Assembly (NCBI GenBank): GCA_021613375.1
Contig: CM038709.1
Coordinates: 39,267,656 to 39,331,655 of the forward strand
Direction of reading: 5' to 3'
DNA length: 64,000 bases
Source of the DNA: Megaleporinus macrocephalus
Lineage: Eukaryota > Chordata > Actinopteri > Characiformes > Anostomidae
In this document: positions 1 through 10,506 of the stretch, piece by piece
Position numbering within the stretch: position 1 is the stretch's first letter
Layout: every line of letters begins with the position of its first letter
Notes under the pieces: model-generated
Seen by the model: only the letters and a program-made list of their open reading frames with translations
What the model was told of the DNA's origin: nothing
The model's database searches: none
Made by a program: the position numbers and the translations under genes

Positions 1-389
1 AGGTGGCTCCAATTATTGGCGGGACGTGACCGAAGTCATTAAGCGAAGGCGTGAGGGAAGAGAGGAAAAAAAAATCAAAGCCCCGTTTCGCCACCTGTGG
101 CTGAAATTGCGAGAGCCGAGAACGGTCTTCCAATAAAGCGGTGACATTTGGGAGCAAGGTCCAATTATGCGACATAACCTGCTCTCGGCGCGCTGGAAAT
201 CCTCAGAGAATTAATTCAGCAGAACAAATAAACTCGCCTTAACGGCACGTCTGATCTCGCTCCCGTCGCGGATGTGTTCGCCGCCGCAATTGAGCAAATG
301 TTGCAGGACGTACTGTTTCCAAGTCTTCCCGTACGTCGCCCCGCATGGAGTAGGAGTATAGTCCCCGATACTGGAAGCCGCAGGGGGGT
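1..389. other. Low-repeat, CpG-containing flank
   Basis: This is mixed-composition DNA with several CpGs and no recognisable gene or repeat except the duplicated block at 192-344. A poly-A run sits near 67-74. No open frame of note is present. It could be a conserved regulatory stretch, but nothing in the sequence proves that. Confidence 0.4.
192..344 (+). repeat. Duplicated segment, copy A (flanks minisatellite)
   Basis: This block starts at GCTGGAAATCC and ends at GTACGTCGCCCCGC. It recurs in the same orientation at 1426-1558. The strongest shared runs are GCAGAACAAATAAA and GACGTACTGTTTCCAAGTCT. Copy A is about 20 bases longer because it has extra CpG-rich sequence near 255-300. The two copies bracket the GT-rich array at 390-1425, so the array grew next to or between copies of a single-copy segment. 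Confidence 0.85.
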
Positions 390-1425
390 TACGTTTTAGT
401 GGTGATTTAAATATTACTGGTGGTTTAAATGTTACAATTGTTTAAGTGTTAATGATGATGTGAGTGTTAGTGGCTCAAGTATTATGGTTGTTTAAGTATT
501 AGTGGTGGTGTGAGTGTTAGTGTTTGTTTAAGTGTTAATGGTGTTGGAAGGGTAAGTGCTGATGTGAGTGTCAGTGATTGTGTGTTAGTGGTGATGTGTT
601 AGTAGTGATGTGAGTGTTAGTGATTGTGTGTTGATGTAAGTGTTTGTGGTGATGTGAATGTCCGTGATTGTGTAAGTGTTAGCGCTGACGTAAATGTTTA
701 TGGTTGTTTAAGTGTTAATTGTGATGTAAGTGGTGATGTGAGTGTAGAGGATTGTTTAAGTGTTAGTGATTTTTAAGTGTAAGTGGTGATGTAAGTGTAA
801 GTGTTGATGTAAGTGTAAGGGTTGATGTAAGTGTAAGTGTTGATGTAAGTGTTAGTGCTGATGTAAGTGTAAGTGTTGATGTAAGTGTTTGTGATTTTTA
901 AGTGTTAGTGGTAATGTAAGTGTAAGTGTTGATGGAAGTGTAAGTGTTGATGGAAGTGTTGATGTAAGCGTTAGTGTTGATGTAAGTGTTAGTGGTGATG
1001 TAAGTGTTAGTGATTGTTTAAGTGTTAGTGTTGATGTGAGTGTTAGTGATTTTTAAGTGTTAGTGGTAATGTAAGTGTAAGTGTTGATGGAAGTGTAAGT
1101 GTTGATGGAAGTGTTGATGTAAGCGTTAGTGTTGATGTAAGTGTTAGTGGTGATGTAAGTGTTAGTGATTGTTTAAGTGTTAGTGTTGATGTGAGTGTTA
1201 GTGATTTTTAAGTGTTAGTGGTAATGTAAGTGTAAGTGTTGATGGAAGTGTAAGTGTTGATGGAAGTGTTGATGGAAGTGTTAGTGTTGATGTAAGTGTT
1301 AGTGATTGTTTAAGTGTTAGTGGTGATGGAAGTGTTAGTGTTGATGTAAGTGTTAGCGATTTTATAAGTGTTAGTGGTGATGTGTTAGTGGTGATGTAAG
1401 TGTTAGTGGTGATGTAAGTGTTTCT
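390..1425. repeat. GT-rich minisatellite, ~18-bp unit
   Basis: Imperfect head-to-tail copies of a unit close to GTAAGTGTTAGTGGTGAT, with variants such as GTGTTGATGTAA and GTGATTGTTTAA. The left part is more divergent and the right part more regular. The + strand is nearly free of C. The long minus-strand frame across the right half reads a Thr/Leu/Ser/Pro repeat and simply reflects the array, so I do not call it a gene. Confidence 0.95.
893..1357. repeat. 155-bp higher-order repeat inside the minisatellite
   Basis: The variant marker GATTTTTAAGTGTTAGTGG starts at 893, 1048 and 1203, exactly 155 bases apart each time. The intervening pattern of unit variants is also repeated. The third copy diverges after about 1270. 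Whole blocks of about 8-9 units were therefore duplicated recently, as in unequal exchange. Confidence 0.9.
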
Positions 1426-1558
1426 GCTGGAAATCCAGAGTGAGTTAATTTGGCAGAACAAATAAATTCGTCTTTGACGGCATGTCAGATCTCGCGGTTG
1501 GGCTTGTGTGAATGTTGCGGGACGTACTGTTTCCAAGTCTTCCTGTACGTCGCCCCGC
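1426..1558 (+). repeat. Duplicated segment, copy B
   Basis: Second copy of the block at 192-344, shorter by about 20 bases and clearly diverged. It begins directly at the right edge of the minisatellite. The short plus-strand frame across 1450-1707 has no recognisable domain and is not called. Confidence 0.85.
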
Positions 1559-2261
1559 GTGTCATGTGGGTTTTGCCGAGCATCAGAAGTGCTTTCCCTC
1601 CAGATAACCTTCACAAACTTTCATGGAGGAGATGGCGAAGGCTGTGCTGCTCTATAGGAATAGGAATGCGGTCCCTGTTCCAGGAAGAGGTTAACAATTT
1701 AACATAAAGCTCAGGATTGTTATAAATATCAGCGCTTGGCAGGCAACATCAGAGATCTGCTCCGACGTTACCATGGTAGCGACAGACAGGTCAACTTAGC
1801 CTGCCGCTGAAACTCTCAGCGAGAGAGAGCTTTTTTTCTTTCCCCCCGCAATAACAACAAGAACTCATTAGTTTGTGAGATTTCTTTCTTTAGAAGCAAG
1901 TGTCTCCAACTAATTCATCTCGGAGGAACGATGAGTGCAGGCACTTTGGGGAAATGTTTCATGTCTTATCTGTGACGCTCCCGTTCCGGCGAACCTCTGT
2001 AATGTTAAAAGTGTCGCCTCCTCTCGCTCTTCAGGTTCAGTTAATCCTGGGCTTTGTTTGACTTTTCCTCTGTGAAGACACTTGTGTGTGTTTTATGAAG
2101 GAAAAACAGTCGCAGTTCATTTTCATTCACTTTTCCAGCCTCTCTTTGTCCCTCACAGTTTATCAGTTACTGTGCCTTTAAGACTGATATATAGTACACC
2201 AGCTCTGCTCTGATTGGTCAACTTTGTTGCACCTTATTTATAAAAGCCCTCTAAACTGCTA
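1559..2261. other. Low-repeat stretch between two minisatellites
   Basis: Non-repetitive DNA with several CpGs in its first half and ATTAGTTTG/TTAATCC-type AT motifs. Near 2160-2262 it has GTGCCTTTAAGACTGA, CTGATTGGTCA (CCAAT-box-like, inverted) and TTATTTATAAAAG (TATA-like). These could be promoter elements of an old transposable element. No transcript or coding frame supports a gene here. Confidence 0.4.
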
Positions 2262-3199
2262 AACTAAGTGTTAGTTTAATGTTGGTGTAGATTTAAGTGT
2301 TAGCTGTGTTTACATGTTATTGGTGTTTAAGAGATAGTAGTGATTAATGTAGGAGTTAGTGGTGATTTAAGTGGTTATTAAAATATAATGATTTAAGTGT
2401 TTAAGTGTTAGTGGTGATTTAAATGGTTAATGTAGGTGTTAGTGGTGATGTACATGTTAGTGGTACTAGTGCTATTACTGATGCTTGCAGTGATTTAAAC
2501 TATAGTGGTGTTTAGGTGGTAATGATGTTTAAGTGTTAATGGTGTGCTAGTAGTAATTTAACAGTTAGTGATTATTTAAGTATTACTGCTGTTTAAGTGT
2601 TAGTCATGATTTAATTGTTAGTTTTTGTTTAAATGTTAATGGTGTTTGTTAGTGGTGATGTAAAAGTTAGTGGTGTTTTAGTGTTAGCAGTCTTTAAGTG
2701 TTAGTGTTAATTTAAATGTTAGTGGTTGTTTAAGTGTTAGTGGTGATGTAAAAGTTAGTGGTGTTTTAGTGTTAGCAGTGTTTGTGTTAATGTTGATTTA
2801 AATGTTAATGATGTTTAAGTGTTAGTGGTTGTTTAAGTGTTAGTGGTGATGTAAAAGTTAGAGGTGTTTTAGTGTTAGCCGTGTTTAAGTGTTAGTGTTG
2901 ATTTAAATGTTAATGATGTTTAAATGTTAGTGGTTGTTTAAGTGTTAGTGGTGATGTAAAAGTTAGTGGTGTTTTAGTGTTAGCAGTGTTTTAGTGTTAG
3001 TGTTGATTTAAATGTTAATGATGTTTAAGTGTTAGTGGTTGTTTAAGTGTTAGTGGTGATGTAAAAGTTAGTGGTGTTTTAGTGTTAGCAGTGTTTTAGT
3101 GTTAGTGTTAATTTAAATGTTAACGGTGTTTAAGTGTTAGTGGTTGTTTAAGTGTTTGTGGTGATGTAAAAGTTAGTGGTATTAGTGGTGTTTGTTTTA
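2262..3199. repeat. GT-rich minisatellite, ~105-bp higher-order unit
   Basis: Short units of the type GTTTAAGTGTTAGTGG are grouped into blocks that include GATGTAAAAGTTAG and GTGTTTTAGTGTTAGC. The block marker GATGTAAAAGTTAG is at 2657, 2745, 2848, 2953, 3058 and 3163, so the later spacing is 105 bases. The + strand is C-poor. The core GTTAGTGG is shared with the 390-1425 array. Confidence 0.93.
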
Positions 3200-3379
3200 C
3201 AAACGTTAACCCTAAAAAACCTTCAGGTTTAACACGAATACAAATAATAAGCCTTTAATTGTAGAGAAAGGGTGAGTTTCAGCCAAGCAGAATAAGTATC
3301 TCAACGTTATGAGAATATACTTTGTAAAAATGATATAATATGTCATAATTAAGAGAAATTATGACAATATGAAAATATG

Positions 3380-3460
<81 letters not shown>
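2359..3460 (+). repeat. Large tandem duplication, copy 1
   Basis: A composite unit of minisatellite (to 3199), a non-minisatellite piece of about 180 bases beginning CAAACGTTAACCCTAAAA, and a (TA) tract. Copy 2 starts immediately after the TA tract at 3461 with the same GTGGTGATTTAAGTGG that begins this copy. The offset is 1,102 bases at the left end. Identity is very high, so the event looks recent. Confidence 0.93.
3381..3460. repeat. (TA)40 microsatellite
   Basis: Uninterrupted TA dinucleotides for 80 bases, lying exactly at the junction between the two copies of the large tandem duplication. Confidence 0.98.
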
Positions 3461-3463
<3 letters not shown>

Positions 3464-4640
3464 GTGATTTAAGTGGTTATTAAAATATAATGATTTAAGT
3501 GTTTAAGTGTTAGTGGTGATTTAAATGGTTAATGTAGGTGTTAGTGGTGATGTACATGTTAGTGGTACTAGTGCTATTACTGATGCTTGCGGTGATTTAA
3601 ACTATAGTGGTGTTTAGGTGGTAATGATGTTTAAGTGTTAATGGTGTGCTAGTAGTAATTTAACAGTTAGTGGTTATTTAAGTATTACTGCTGTTTAAGT
3701 GTTAGTCGTGATTTAATTGTTAGTTTTTGTTTAAATGTTAATGGTGTTTAAGTGTTAGTTGTGATTTAAATGTTAATGGTGTTTAAGCGTTAGTGGTGAT
3801 GTAAAAGTTAGAGGTGTTTTAGTGTTAGCAGTCTTTAAGTGTTAGTGTTAATTTAAATGTTAGTGGTTTAAGTGTTAGTGGTGATGTAAAAGTTAGTGGT
3901 GTTTTAGTGTTAGCAGTGTTTAAGTGTTAGTGTTGATTTAAATGTTAATGGTGTTTAAGGGTTAGTGTTTGTTTAAGTGTTAGTGGTGATGTAAAAGTTA
4001 GTGGTGTTTTAGTGTTAGCCGTGTTTAAGTGTTAGTGTTGATTTAAATGTTAATGATGTTTAAGTGTTAGTGGTTGTTTAAGTGTTAGTGGTGATGTAAA
4101 AGTTAGTGGTGTTTTAATGTTAGCAGTGTTTGTGTTAGTGTCGATTTAAATGTCAATGATGTTTAAGTGTTAGTGGCTGTTTAAGTGTTAGTGGTGATGT
4201 AAAAGTTAGTGGTATTAGAGGTGTTTTAGTGTTAGCAGTGTTTTAGTGTTAGTGTTGATTTAAATGTTAATGGTGTTTAAGTGTTAGTGGCTGTTTAAGT
4301 GTTAGTGGTGATGTAAAAGTTAGTGGTATTAGAGGTGTTTTAGTGTTTGCAGTGTTTTAGTGTTAGTGTTGATTTAAATGTTAACAGTGTTTAAGCGTTA
4401 GTGGTTGTTTAAGTGTTTGTGGTGATGTAAAAGTTAGTGGTATTAGTGGTGTTTGTTTTACAAACGTTAACCCTAAAAAACCTTCAGGTTTAACACGAAT
4501 ACAAATAAAAAGCCTTTAATTGTAGAGAAAGGGTGAGTTTCAGCCAAGCAGAATAAGTATCTCAACGTTATGAGAATATACTTTGTAAAAATGATATAAT
4601 ATGTCATAATTAAGAGAAATTATGACAATATGAAAATATG

Positions 4641-4687
<47 letters not shown>
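3461..4687 (+). repeat. Large tandem duplication, copy 2
   Basis: Same order as copy 1: minisatellite (3461-4460), the CAAACGTTAACCC piece (from 4461), then TA repeats. The offset grows from 1,102 to 1,261 bases across the copy because the minisatellite part gained about 160 bases. The copy ends in a shorter (TA) tract. Confidence 0.93.
4642..4687. repeat. (TA)23 microsatellite
   Basis: TA dinucleotide tract ending the second duplication copy, 46 bases against 80 in copy 1. Confidence 0.97.
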
Positions 4688-4693
<6 letters not shown>

Positions 4694-5420
4694 ATATTTT
4701 TTATAACATATTTTTGATCAAATATATTTATTTAGAAAATATATTTATATAAAATATGTTATAAAAACGACATAATATGTAAATTGCATAAATTATATTG
4801 ATATTGGGAATTAGAAAATATGTTGTACAAATGACATAATAGGTTATAATTATGAGAGAGTATATCTTAATAATGGATAATATTTTTCAAACATAGTATT
4901 TTTTAATTATGAGTTAGTGTCCTGTATTAGTGAGACAATATGTTGAACAAATGACATAATATGTCATAATTATAAGTACATATCTTGTATTATTGAGAAC
5001 AAATGTAAAAGTATTTTCTTGTAATTATCTCATAATATTCAGTAAAAATGGCATAAAATGTCAGAATTATTACAATGTATCTCATTATTATGTATAATAT
5101 TTTGCGAAAATGATGTAGTATTTCTTAATTATGAGTTAGTGTCCTGTATTAATGAGATTATATGTTAAAAAATTAATTATAAAAAGGTATCTCATGTAAT
5201 GAGAAAATATGTTTTGAAAATGACCTAATATGTCATAATTATAAGTGCGTATCTCGTATTATTAAGAAAATATGTTGTAAAAATGACAAATTTTTAAGTA
5301 TCTCATAATTACAAGAAAAAATTCAGTAAAAATGGCATAAAATATCATAATTATAAGAAAGGATCTCATTATTATAAGAAAATATGTTGTACAATTGACA
5401 TATTTTAATAGATTTATCTA
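4688..5420. repeat. AT-rich decayed tandem repeat, roughly 50-60-bp unit
   Basis: Recurring motifs GAGAAAATATGTTGTA, AAATGACATAATATGTCA and TAATTATAAG appear in the same order many times with heavy divergence. They also occur in the tail of each 1.1-kb duplication copy (about 3300-3380 and 4560-4640). The 1.1-kb duplication therefore took in part of this older array. No gene is present. Confidence 0.75.
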
Positions 5421-5490
5421 TTATTTATCTATTTATTTAGAAATATCTTGTTATGTTATTTATCTATTTATTTAGAAATATCTTGTTATG
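5421..5490 (+). repeat. Perfect 35-bp tandem duplication
   Basis: A 35-base block beginning TTATTTATCTATTTATTTAG and ending CTTGTTATG is present twice back to back, 5421-5455 and 5456-5490, without mismatch. Confidence 0.95.
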
Positions 5491-5977
5491 TCAAATTTAT
5501 GTGAAAGATGACACAAAAACCTGACTAAAACAGACTAAATGCTGTTGGTTCAGTGAGTTGATTGAATAAATTACATTTTACTTACAAAGTGAAATTTTAT
5601 TCACAGTGAAATTCTAAATCCATTTCACACCAGAAGCGGTATCCACGCCGCATGATGTGCTGCACCGTGTTGCGTTCAATAGGCTCATATATTAATGTAG
5701 CCATTCACACCGGCCAGGCACAAAACATAGAAATAGGCTGTTAGGCATTGTGTTACTCCTGCTGAGCATCTTTAACAGCTATGGGTTGAGTTTATCATAT
5801 GAGTCCATGTGTTCATGTGAACTCAGGGCCTGAATACCTGTACAGTCTACACCGGTGATTTCTGCAGATCTAAAACTTTTAATAAAAGCCTGATTGAGGC
5901 CTTCGTTACAACAAAGCACTGTGACTTGAATCTTCCTGCTTTGTTCAATATAATCAGTTAATAATACAATTACATCT
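5491..5977. other. No gene; possible old transposon debris
   Basis: Mixed AT-rich sequence. The stretch near 5620-5740 with CATTTCACACCAGAAGC and ATTCACACCGG resembles the ends of DNA transposons seen in fish, but I cannot define both ends. No coding frame is present. Confidence 0.3.
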
Positions 5978-6735
5978 AGGGCATTTGGCAGATGCTCTTA
6001 TCCAGAGTGACCTACAGTTTACCTGTACACAGGTAGGTAAAGGTAGTGTTACAGTTTACCTGTACACAGGTAGGTGAAGGTAGTGTAACAGTTTACCTGT
6101 ACACAGGTAGGTGAAGATAGTGTTACAGTTTACCTGTACACAGGTAGGTGAAGGTAGTGTTATAGTTTATCTGTACACAGGTAGGTGAAGGTAGTGTTAT
6201 AGTTTACCTGTACACAGGTAGGTGAAGGTAGTGTAACAGTTTACCTGTACACAGGTAGGTGAAGGTAGTGTTATAGTTTACCTGTACACAGGTAGGTGAA
6301 GGTAGTGTTACAGTTTACCTGTACACAGGTAAGTGAAGGAAGAGATACAGTTTACATGTACACAGGTAGGTGAAGATAGTGTTACAGTTTACCTGTACAC
6401 AGGTAGGTGTAGGTAGTTTTACAGTTTACCTGTACACAGGTAGGTGAAGGAAGTGTTATAGTTTATCTGTACACAGGTAGGTGAAGGTAATGTTACAGTT
6501 TACATGTACACAGGTAGGTGAAGGTAGTGTTATAGTTTATCTGTACACAGGTAGGTGAAGGTAGTGTTACAGTTTACCTGTACACAGGTAGGTGAAGGAA
6601 GCGTCACAGTTTACATGTATAAAGGTAGATGAAGGTAGTTTTAGGAGTCTTACCCAAGGACTTTTATTGGTATAGTATAGGCTGGTTGCCCAGGGGAGGA
6701 AATCAAACCCCAGCCTACAGCATAGAGAGTATTGG
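5978..6735 (+). mobile_element. Dispersed teleost repeat, split by an internal minisatellite
   Basis: The left end GGCATTTGGCAGATGCTCTT plus TATCCAGAGTGACCTACA, and the right end GAGTCTTACCCAAGGAC with GAAATCAAACCCCAGCCTAC, match from memory the two halves of a short repeat that is very common in teleosts. The class of that element is unsettled to me. The normally short middle is replaced by 17 copies of a 37-bp unit. Confidence 0.7.
6014..6642 (+). repeat. 37-bp minisatellite, 17 units
   Basis: The unit starts ACAGTTTACCTGTACACAGG and continues TAGGTGAAGGTAGTGTT. 629 bases divide into 17 units with no clear indel. Each unit has a short hairpin, TACCTGT-AC-ACAGGTA, with 7-base arms and a 2-base loop, sometimes weakened by C/T changes. 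It expanded inside the dispersed element above. Confidence 0.95.
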
Positions 6736-7339
6736 ATTTACCTGAAGAACAGAACTGAGGCAAAACAACTTAAAACGTTTGACTTGGCTGGATTTTTAAT
6801 AACACATAGCTTTATACCTACTCCATGTCGATGAAGCATTTGTAATATGTAATGTAGAAAGAAGAATGTAATTTGAATCTGCAGAGTATCTCCCCAGCAG
6901 GAGAACTTTGAACGCATATCAGCTCACTCTCATTTAATCGATGACAGTTCCCCATTAAAAAAAAAAACAAAGTCTGTGCAATCCATGACCTGCTTTAGTG
7001 GAATCACATTTTGACCATGCACTCAGCATGCGGTACTCCCCTGATCTCCGGGCCCCCTGCAAAGTTTGTGGCGCAAAATGATTGCCCGACCCCTGTGGAG
7101 CGTGGTCATAGATGCCACATGGTCTTCTAATCCCTGCAGAGAGCGGGATTTTGGAAATGCTACAATTTAGATCACAAAATATTTTCACAGGTCAAAACCA
7201 GCCAGAATTCTTACAGTACCACACACAATGAACTTGCAATGTTTTTTTTAAACCAACAAAACAACTACAATAAAAAAAGCAGTCGTATGTAAAACTTTCA
7301 CCACACCCAGCTGAAACTAGTCAGATTGAACAACTGTTG
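6736..7339. other. Single-copy stretch, no gene
   Basis: Non-repetitive sequence. A slightly GC-richer core at 6990-7170 contains GATCTCCGGGCCCCCTGC. The minus-strand frame of 77 codons there has no domain I recognise and no exon signals I would trust. It may be a conserved non-coding element. Confidence 0.35.
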
Positions 7340-8395
7340 TTATCTAGAACTCAATAAAACTTTAGATAGAATAGCTGATAGACTTCAGCTAGAAAAGGTA
7401 ATGCGCTATTTAGCACACTCTCGATAGTACCAGTTAGCCAGCAGTTCCAGCTAAATGATAGTCAAATGAAAAAGTATTAAGAAGTTTTGATCTGTTACTC
7501 ACAAAAACTTCAGAAAGCATAACTGACAAAACTCAGCTATAGCAGCTAGTGCGCTAGTTAGCAGATTCACAAAAGTACTAGCTAGAGCCAGTAGTTATAG
7601 CTAAATGTCAATTAAAAAAAAACGTATTTAAAAAGTATTGTGATCTGTTACCCACTAAAACTTCAGATAGAATAGGTGATAATCTTCAGCTATAGCAGCT
7701 AGTGCACTAGTTAGCACACTCTTAAAAGTACTAGCTAGCCAGCAGTTCCAGCTAAAAGTCAATCATATGAAAAAAAATTAAAAAGTATTGTGATCTGTTA
7801 CTCACTAAAACTTAAGATAGCATAGCTGACAACCTTCAGCTATAACAGCTAGTGCGCTAGTTAATATACTAATGAAAGTACTAGCTAGCCAGCAGTTCCA
7901 GCTAAAAGTCAATCATATGAAAAAGTATTAAAAAGTATTGTGATCTGTTACTCACTAAAAGTATTGTGATCTGTTACTCACAAAAACTTTAGATAGCATT
8001 GCTGACAAACCTCCGCAAGCAGCTAGTGCGCTAGTTAGCATACGCTCAAAAGCTCAAAAGCAGTTCCAGCAAAATGTCAATCATATGAAAAAGTATTAAA
8101 AAGTATTGTGATCTGTTACTCACTAAAACTTTAGATAGCATAGCTGACAACCTTCAGCTATAGCAGCTAGTGCGCTAGTTAATATACTAATGAAAGTACT
8201 AGCTAGCCAGCAGTTCCAGCTAAACGTCAGTCAACTGAAAAATATTAAAAAGTATTGTGATCTGTTACTCACTAAAAGTATTGTGATCTGTTAATCATTA
8301 AAACTTCAGATAGCATAGCTGACAAATCTCAGCTATAGCAGCTAGTGCGCTAGTTAGCACACTCACGAAAGTACAAGCTAGCCAGCAGTTACAAG
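7340..8395 (+). repeat. ~150-bp satellite-like array, about 7 units
   Basis: The marker GATCTGTTACTCACTAAAA starts at 7489, 7642, 7792, 7942/7968, 8110 and 8259/8285, giving a period of 142-153 bases. Each unit also holds CAGCTATAGCAGCTAGTGCG and CTAGCCAGCAGTTCCAGCTA. Units 4 and 6 each carry the same internal 26-base duplication around the marker. The first unit is diverged and the last is cut after CAGCAGTTAC. Confidence 0.95.
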
Positions 8396-9480
8396 TTGTT
8401 TTGCCTCTTTCTGTTAAACGTTGCATTAAGCCTGTGGTTAGCGCTTCGTTCTCCGCTATCAGGCTGATGGATCTCCTTTAACGAAAGGCTCATAATTTGA
8501 AGCTGAAGTAAACCTGGAGCAGCTGTGAGCTGCAGGAGAGCGCCGTTGCAGTAATGACTGTGGGTGACCATAGCATAATCCTAGGTTGGCAGTTCTAAAG
8601 CTTGGTGTCCCTAAACATTTGACGGGGAGGCTACTTAGAAGAGATGGTTATGGAGCACTTCAGCACACTGTCTTCCACAATTTAGCGTAAAGAACACATG
8701 TCCGACTAGCTAACAGTCTTGCTTCCCAGACAGCTCTCCTGTCACCGACGCTGGAACGAGATGAAATCAGGAGTGGCAGAAATGTTCACGTTCATCCCAC
8801 CAACCCCAGGACTTCCTCCTCTTTCAGGAGGCACCATCTCCCTCCTTGTGTCCCAAGAGGGCCACCGGGGGCCAATTTCTCGGAGAAAAACCAAACGGCG
8901 CCACACCTCGGTCCCCCGGTGCTCCAGAGTCATAAAACATTCAGCGAGTGGCGGCTAACGCACCGGGGGGACTGTACCTTCGCGCTCTCCAACAGGCAAA
9001 CAGCCCGGGAAAAAAGGCGGCCGGGCCAGGGGACGCGGCGCATCAATCTTTCATACGCTCGCGTGTCAGCAGTTTTTTTCCTTCCCCGACTCCACCGCCC
9101 GCCACTGCCATGTTTGTCTCCTGACGGGGGGAAGATTATTGGTGATGGAGGCCGCGGGGGTGGGGAGGAGATGATGAGGTACATAAGAGGCCGAGGCGTC
9201 CGCTTTAATATCCGACACCAGCTCGTACCTCGGCGCTGATGGGAAGGTTCAGGGTGACTGGTGTGCGTGCGCCGCTCCGCAAAAAAGGAAAAGAAAACAT
9301 TTACCTGGACGGCTATTCGCGGATGTTTTCATTGTCGGCGGAGGTGCCGAGGGACGAGCGCGCGCGAATACGGGTTTGAATAATTAATCACGCCATAATA
9401 TTCCTCTCCCTGCAGGGCAGAAGAGGCCACATTATGAGAAACGGTGATGAAAAAGTAGTCAGATCCTGGAATATTAGAAA
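8396..9480. other. CpG-rich low-repeat island
   Basis: A long single-copy stretch, GC-rich at 8720-9370, with many CpGs (for example GGCGGCCGGGCC and GGACGCGGCGCATCAATC). Overlapping frames of 60-106 codons are open on both strands, which is what GC-rich DNA with few stop codons gives; none shows a domain or splice structure I recognise. It could be a CpG island or conserved enhancer. Confidence 0.45.
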
Positions 9481-9974
9481 CTGTAATTAAATGAAATGCT
9501 GCTTGGCGCATTTCTGCGCTTCCAGTCTATAAAACCACAAAGATCTTCCAACTTTGCTGAACATTTACAGCTCAGAACATTTACAGCTCAGATCATTTAC
9601 GGCAGTTACCCTGAATTAGAAGCCAAAAGTAGAGTTTTTTTTTACTTTGCAATACAATATTGTATCATAATATTATAATAGCATTACATATTATAATTAG
9701 TTACATAGTTATGTAGTGAATTGCATTTACATTCAGTTTACATTTGACAGCTTGTCATGTCAAATTACGCTTTTATTGCTGATCATAACTGCAACTTAAT
9801 CTGCTTTTAAAGTCTAAACTGCTTTTATTTTGCTTATTTAACTCTATCTGCTATAAAGCCAGGACTTATATGAGGATCCAGTTCCCGCATATTATAATCA
9901 GCCTTAAACCCCAGAATTTACATACTGGCTTCATAGCAGTTACGAAATAGTGAGATTTTGTATGGTAAGAAGTT
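9481..9974. other. AT-rich single-copy DNA with a small triplication
   Basis: Near 9555-9600 a ~19-base motif around CATTTACAGCTCAGAACATT is repeated about three times. The rest is AT-rich with no gene or element that I recognise. Confidence 0.5.
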
Positions 9975-9998
9975 TATATATATATATATATATATATA
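9975..9998. repeat. (TA)12 microsatellite at transposon edge
   Basis: Short TA tract ending directly at the left end of the Tc1-like element, whose insertion target is TA. Confidence 0.95.
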
Positions 9999-10506
9999 CA
10001 CTACCGCTCAAAAGTTTAGGATCACTTTCAAATTAAATTTCATGCAATTTTCATGCAATTCACAAACATTATTGTCCAATTAATGTATCAGATGATTTTT
10101 AAAGAATAAAAATGTTTGTATTAAAGTCTGTTTTTGTATAGAGGCTTATTTTGCATATAGTCCTATTATCAGCAATTCTCAGTCCTCTGTCTGAATCTCC
10201 TGGTACGGCCGCCAATCCAAGTTAAGGATGTTATTGGGCTAATTGGTTGTTAGGACACTCTTGATCAATTGTGATGCACAGCTGAAAAACATTCTACTAA
10301 TAAGTGAGTATAAAAGGGAGAACAACATTCTAGGTTAGTTTAGTATCTGAAGCATCAGCAGTTGATGGCTTGCTGACCGACTCAAAATGACCAGAAAGAA
10401 ACAACTTTCTTTAGAGACCCGTCAGTTCATTGTTGTGTTAAGGAAGAAGATACTCCATTGAAAACAAGAACATTTCACTGTGATCCCAAACTTTTGAGTG
10501 GTAGTG
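9999..10506 (+). mobile_element. Internally deleted Tc1/mariner element
   Basis: Left end CACTACCGCTCAAAAGTTTA and right end, read on the minus strand, CACTACCACTCAAAAGTTTG are terminal inverted repeats, each flanked by TA as Tc1/mariner target duplications should be. At 508 bp the element is far shorter than a full Tc1 (about 1.2-1.6 kb). It keeps the 5' untranslated part and the first codons of a transposase, then jumps to the right end. It is non-autonomous. Confidence 0.9.
10387..10455 (+). pseudogene. Tc1 transposase N-terminal stub
   Basis: Reading from ATG at 10387 gives MTRKKQLSLETRQFIVVLRK and then a quick stop. This resembles the start of the paired helix-turn-helix DNA-binding region of Tc1 transposases. 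All of the catalytic region is missing because of the internal deletion. Confidence 0.75.

Noticed and set aside
1198..1614. 138-codon minus-strand frame as a gene
   Set aside because: Over half of it is the translated minisatellite (Thr-Leu repeats); the rest is the antisense of duplicated segment B.
2160..2262. Promoter with inverted CCAAT and TATA-like boxes
   Set aside because: The boxes are present, but no transcript start, exon or CpG island follows; a minisatellite begins directly after.
4688..5420. Autonomously replicating or matrix-attachment type AT-rich region
   Set aside because: AT richness is explained by a decayed tandem repeat, and the sequence alone cannot show such a function.
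6014..6642. CRISPR array
   Set aside because: The 37-bp repeats are contiguous with no unique spacers, and the setting is a vertebrate genome.
8719..9239. Overlapping frames of 63-106 codons as exons
   Set aside because: Four frames on two strands overlap in GC-rich DNA. None has a recognisable domain, so this is the expected lack of stop codons.
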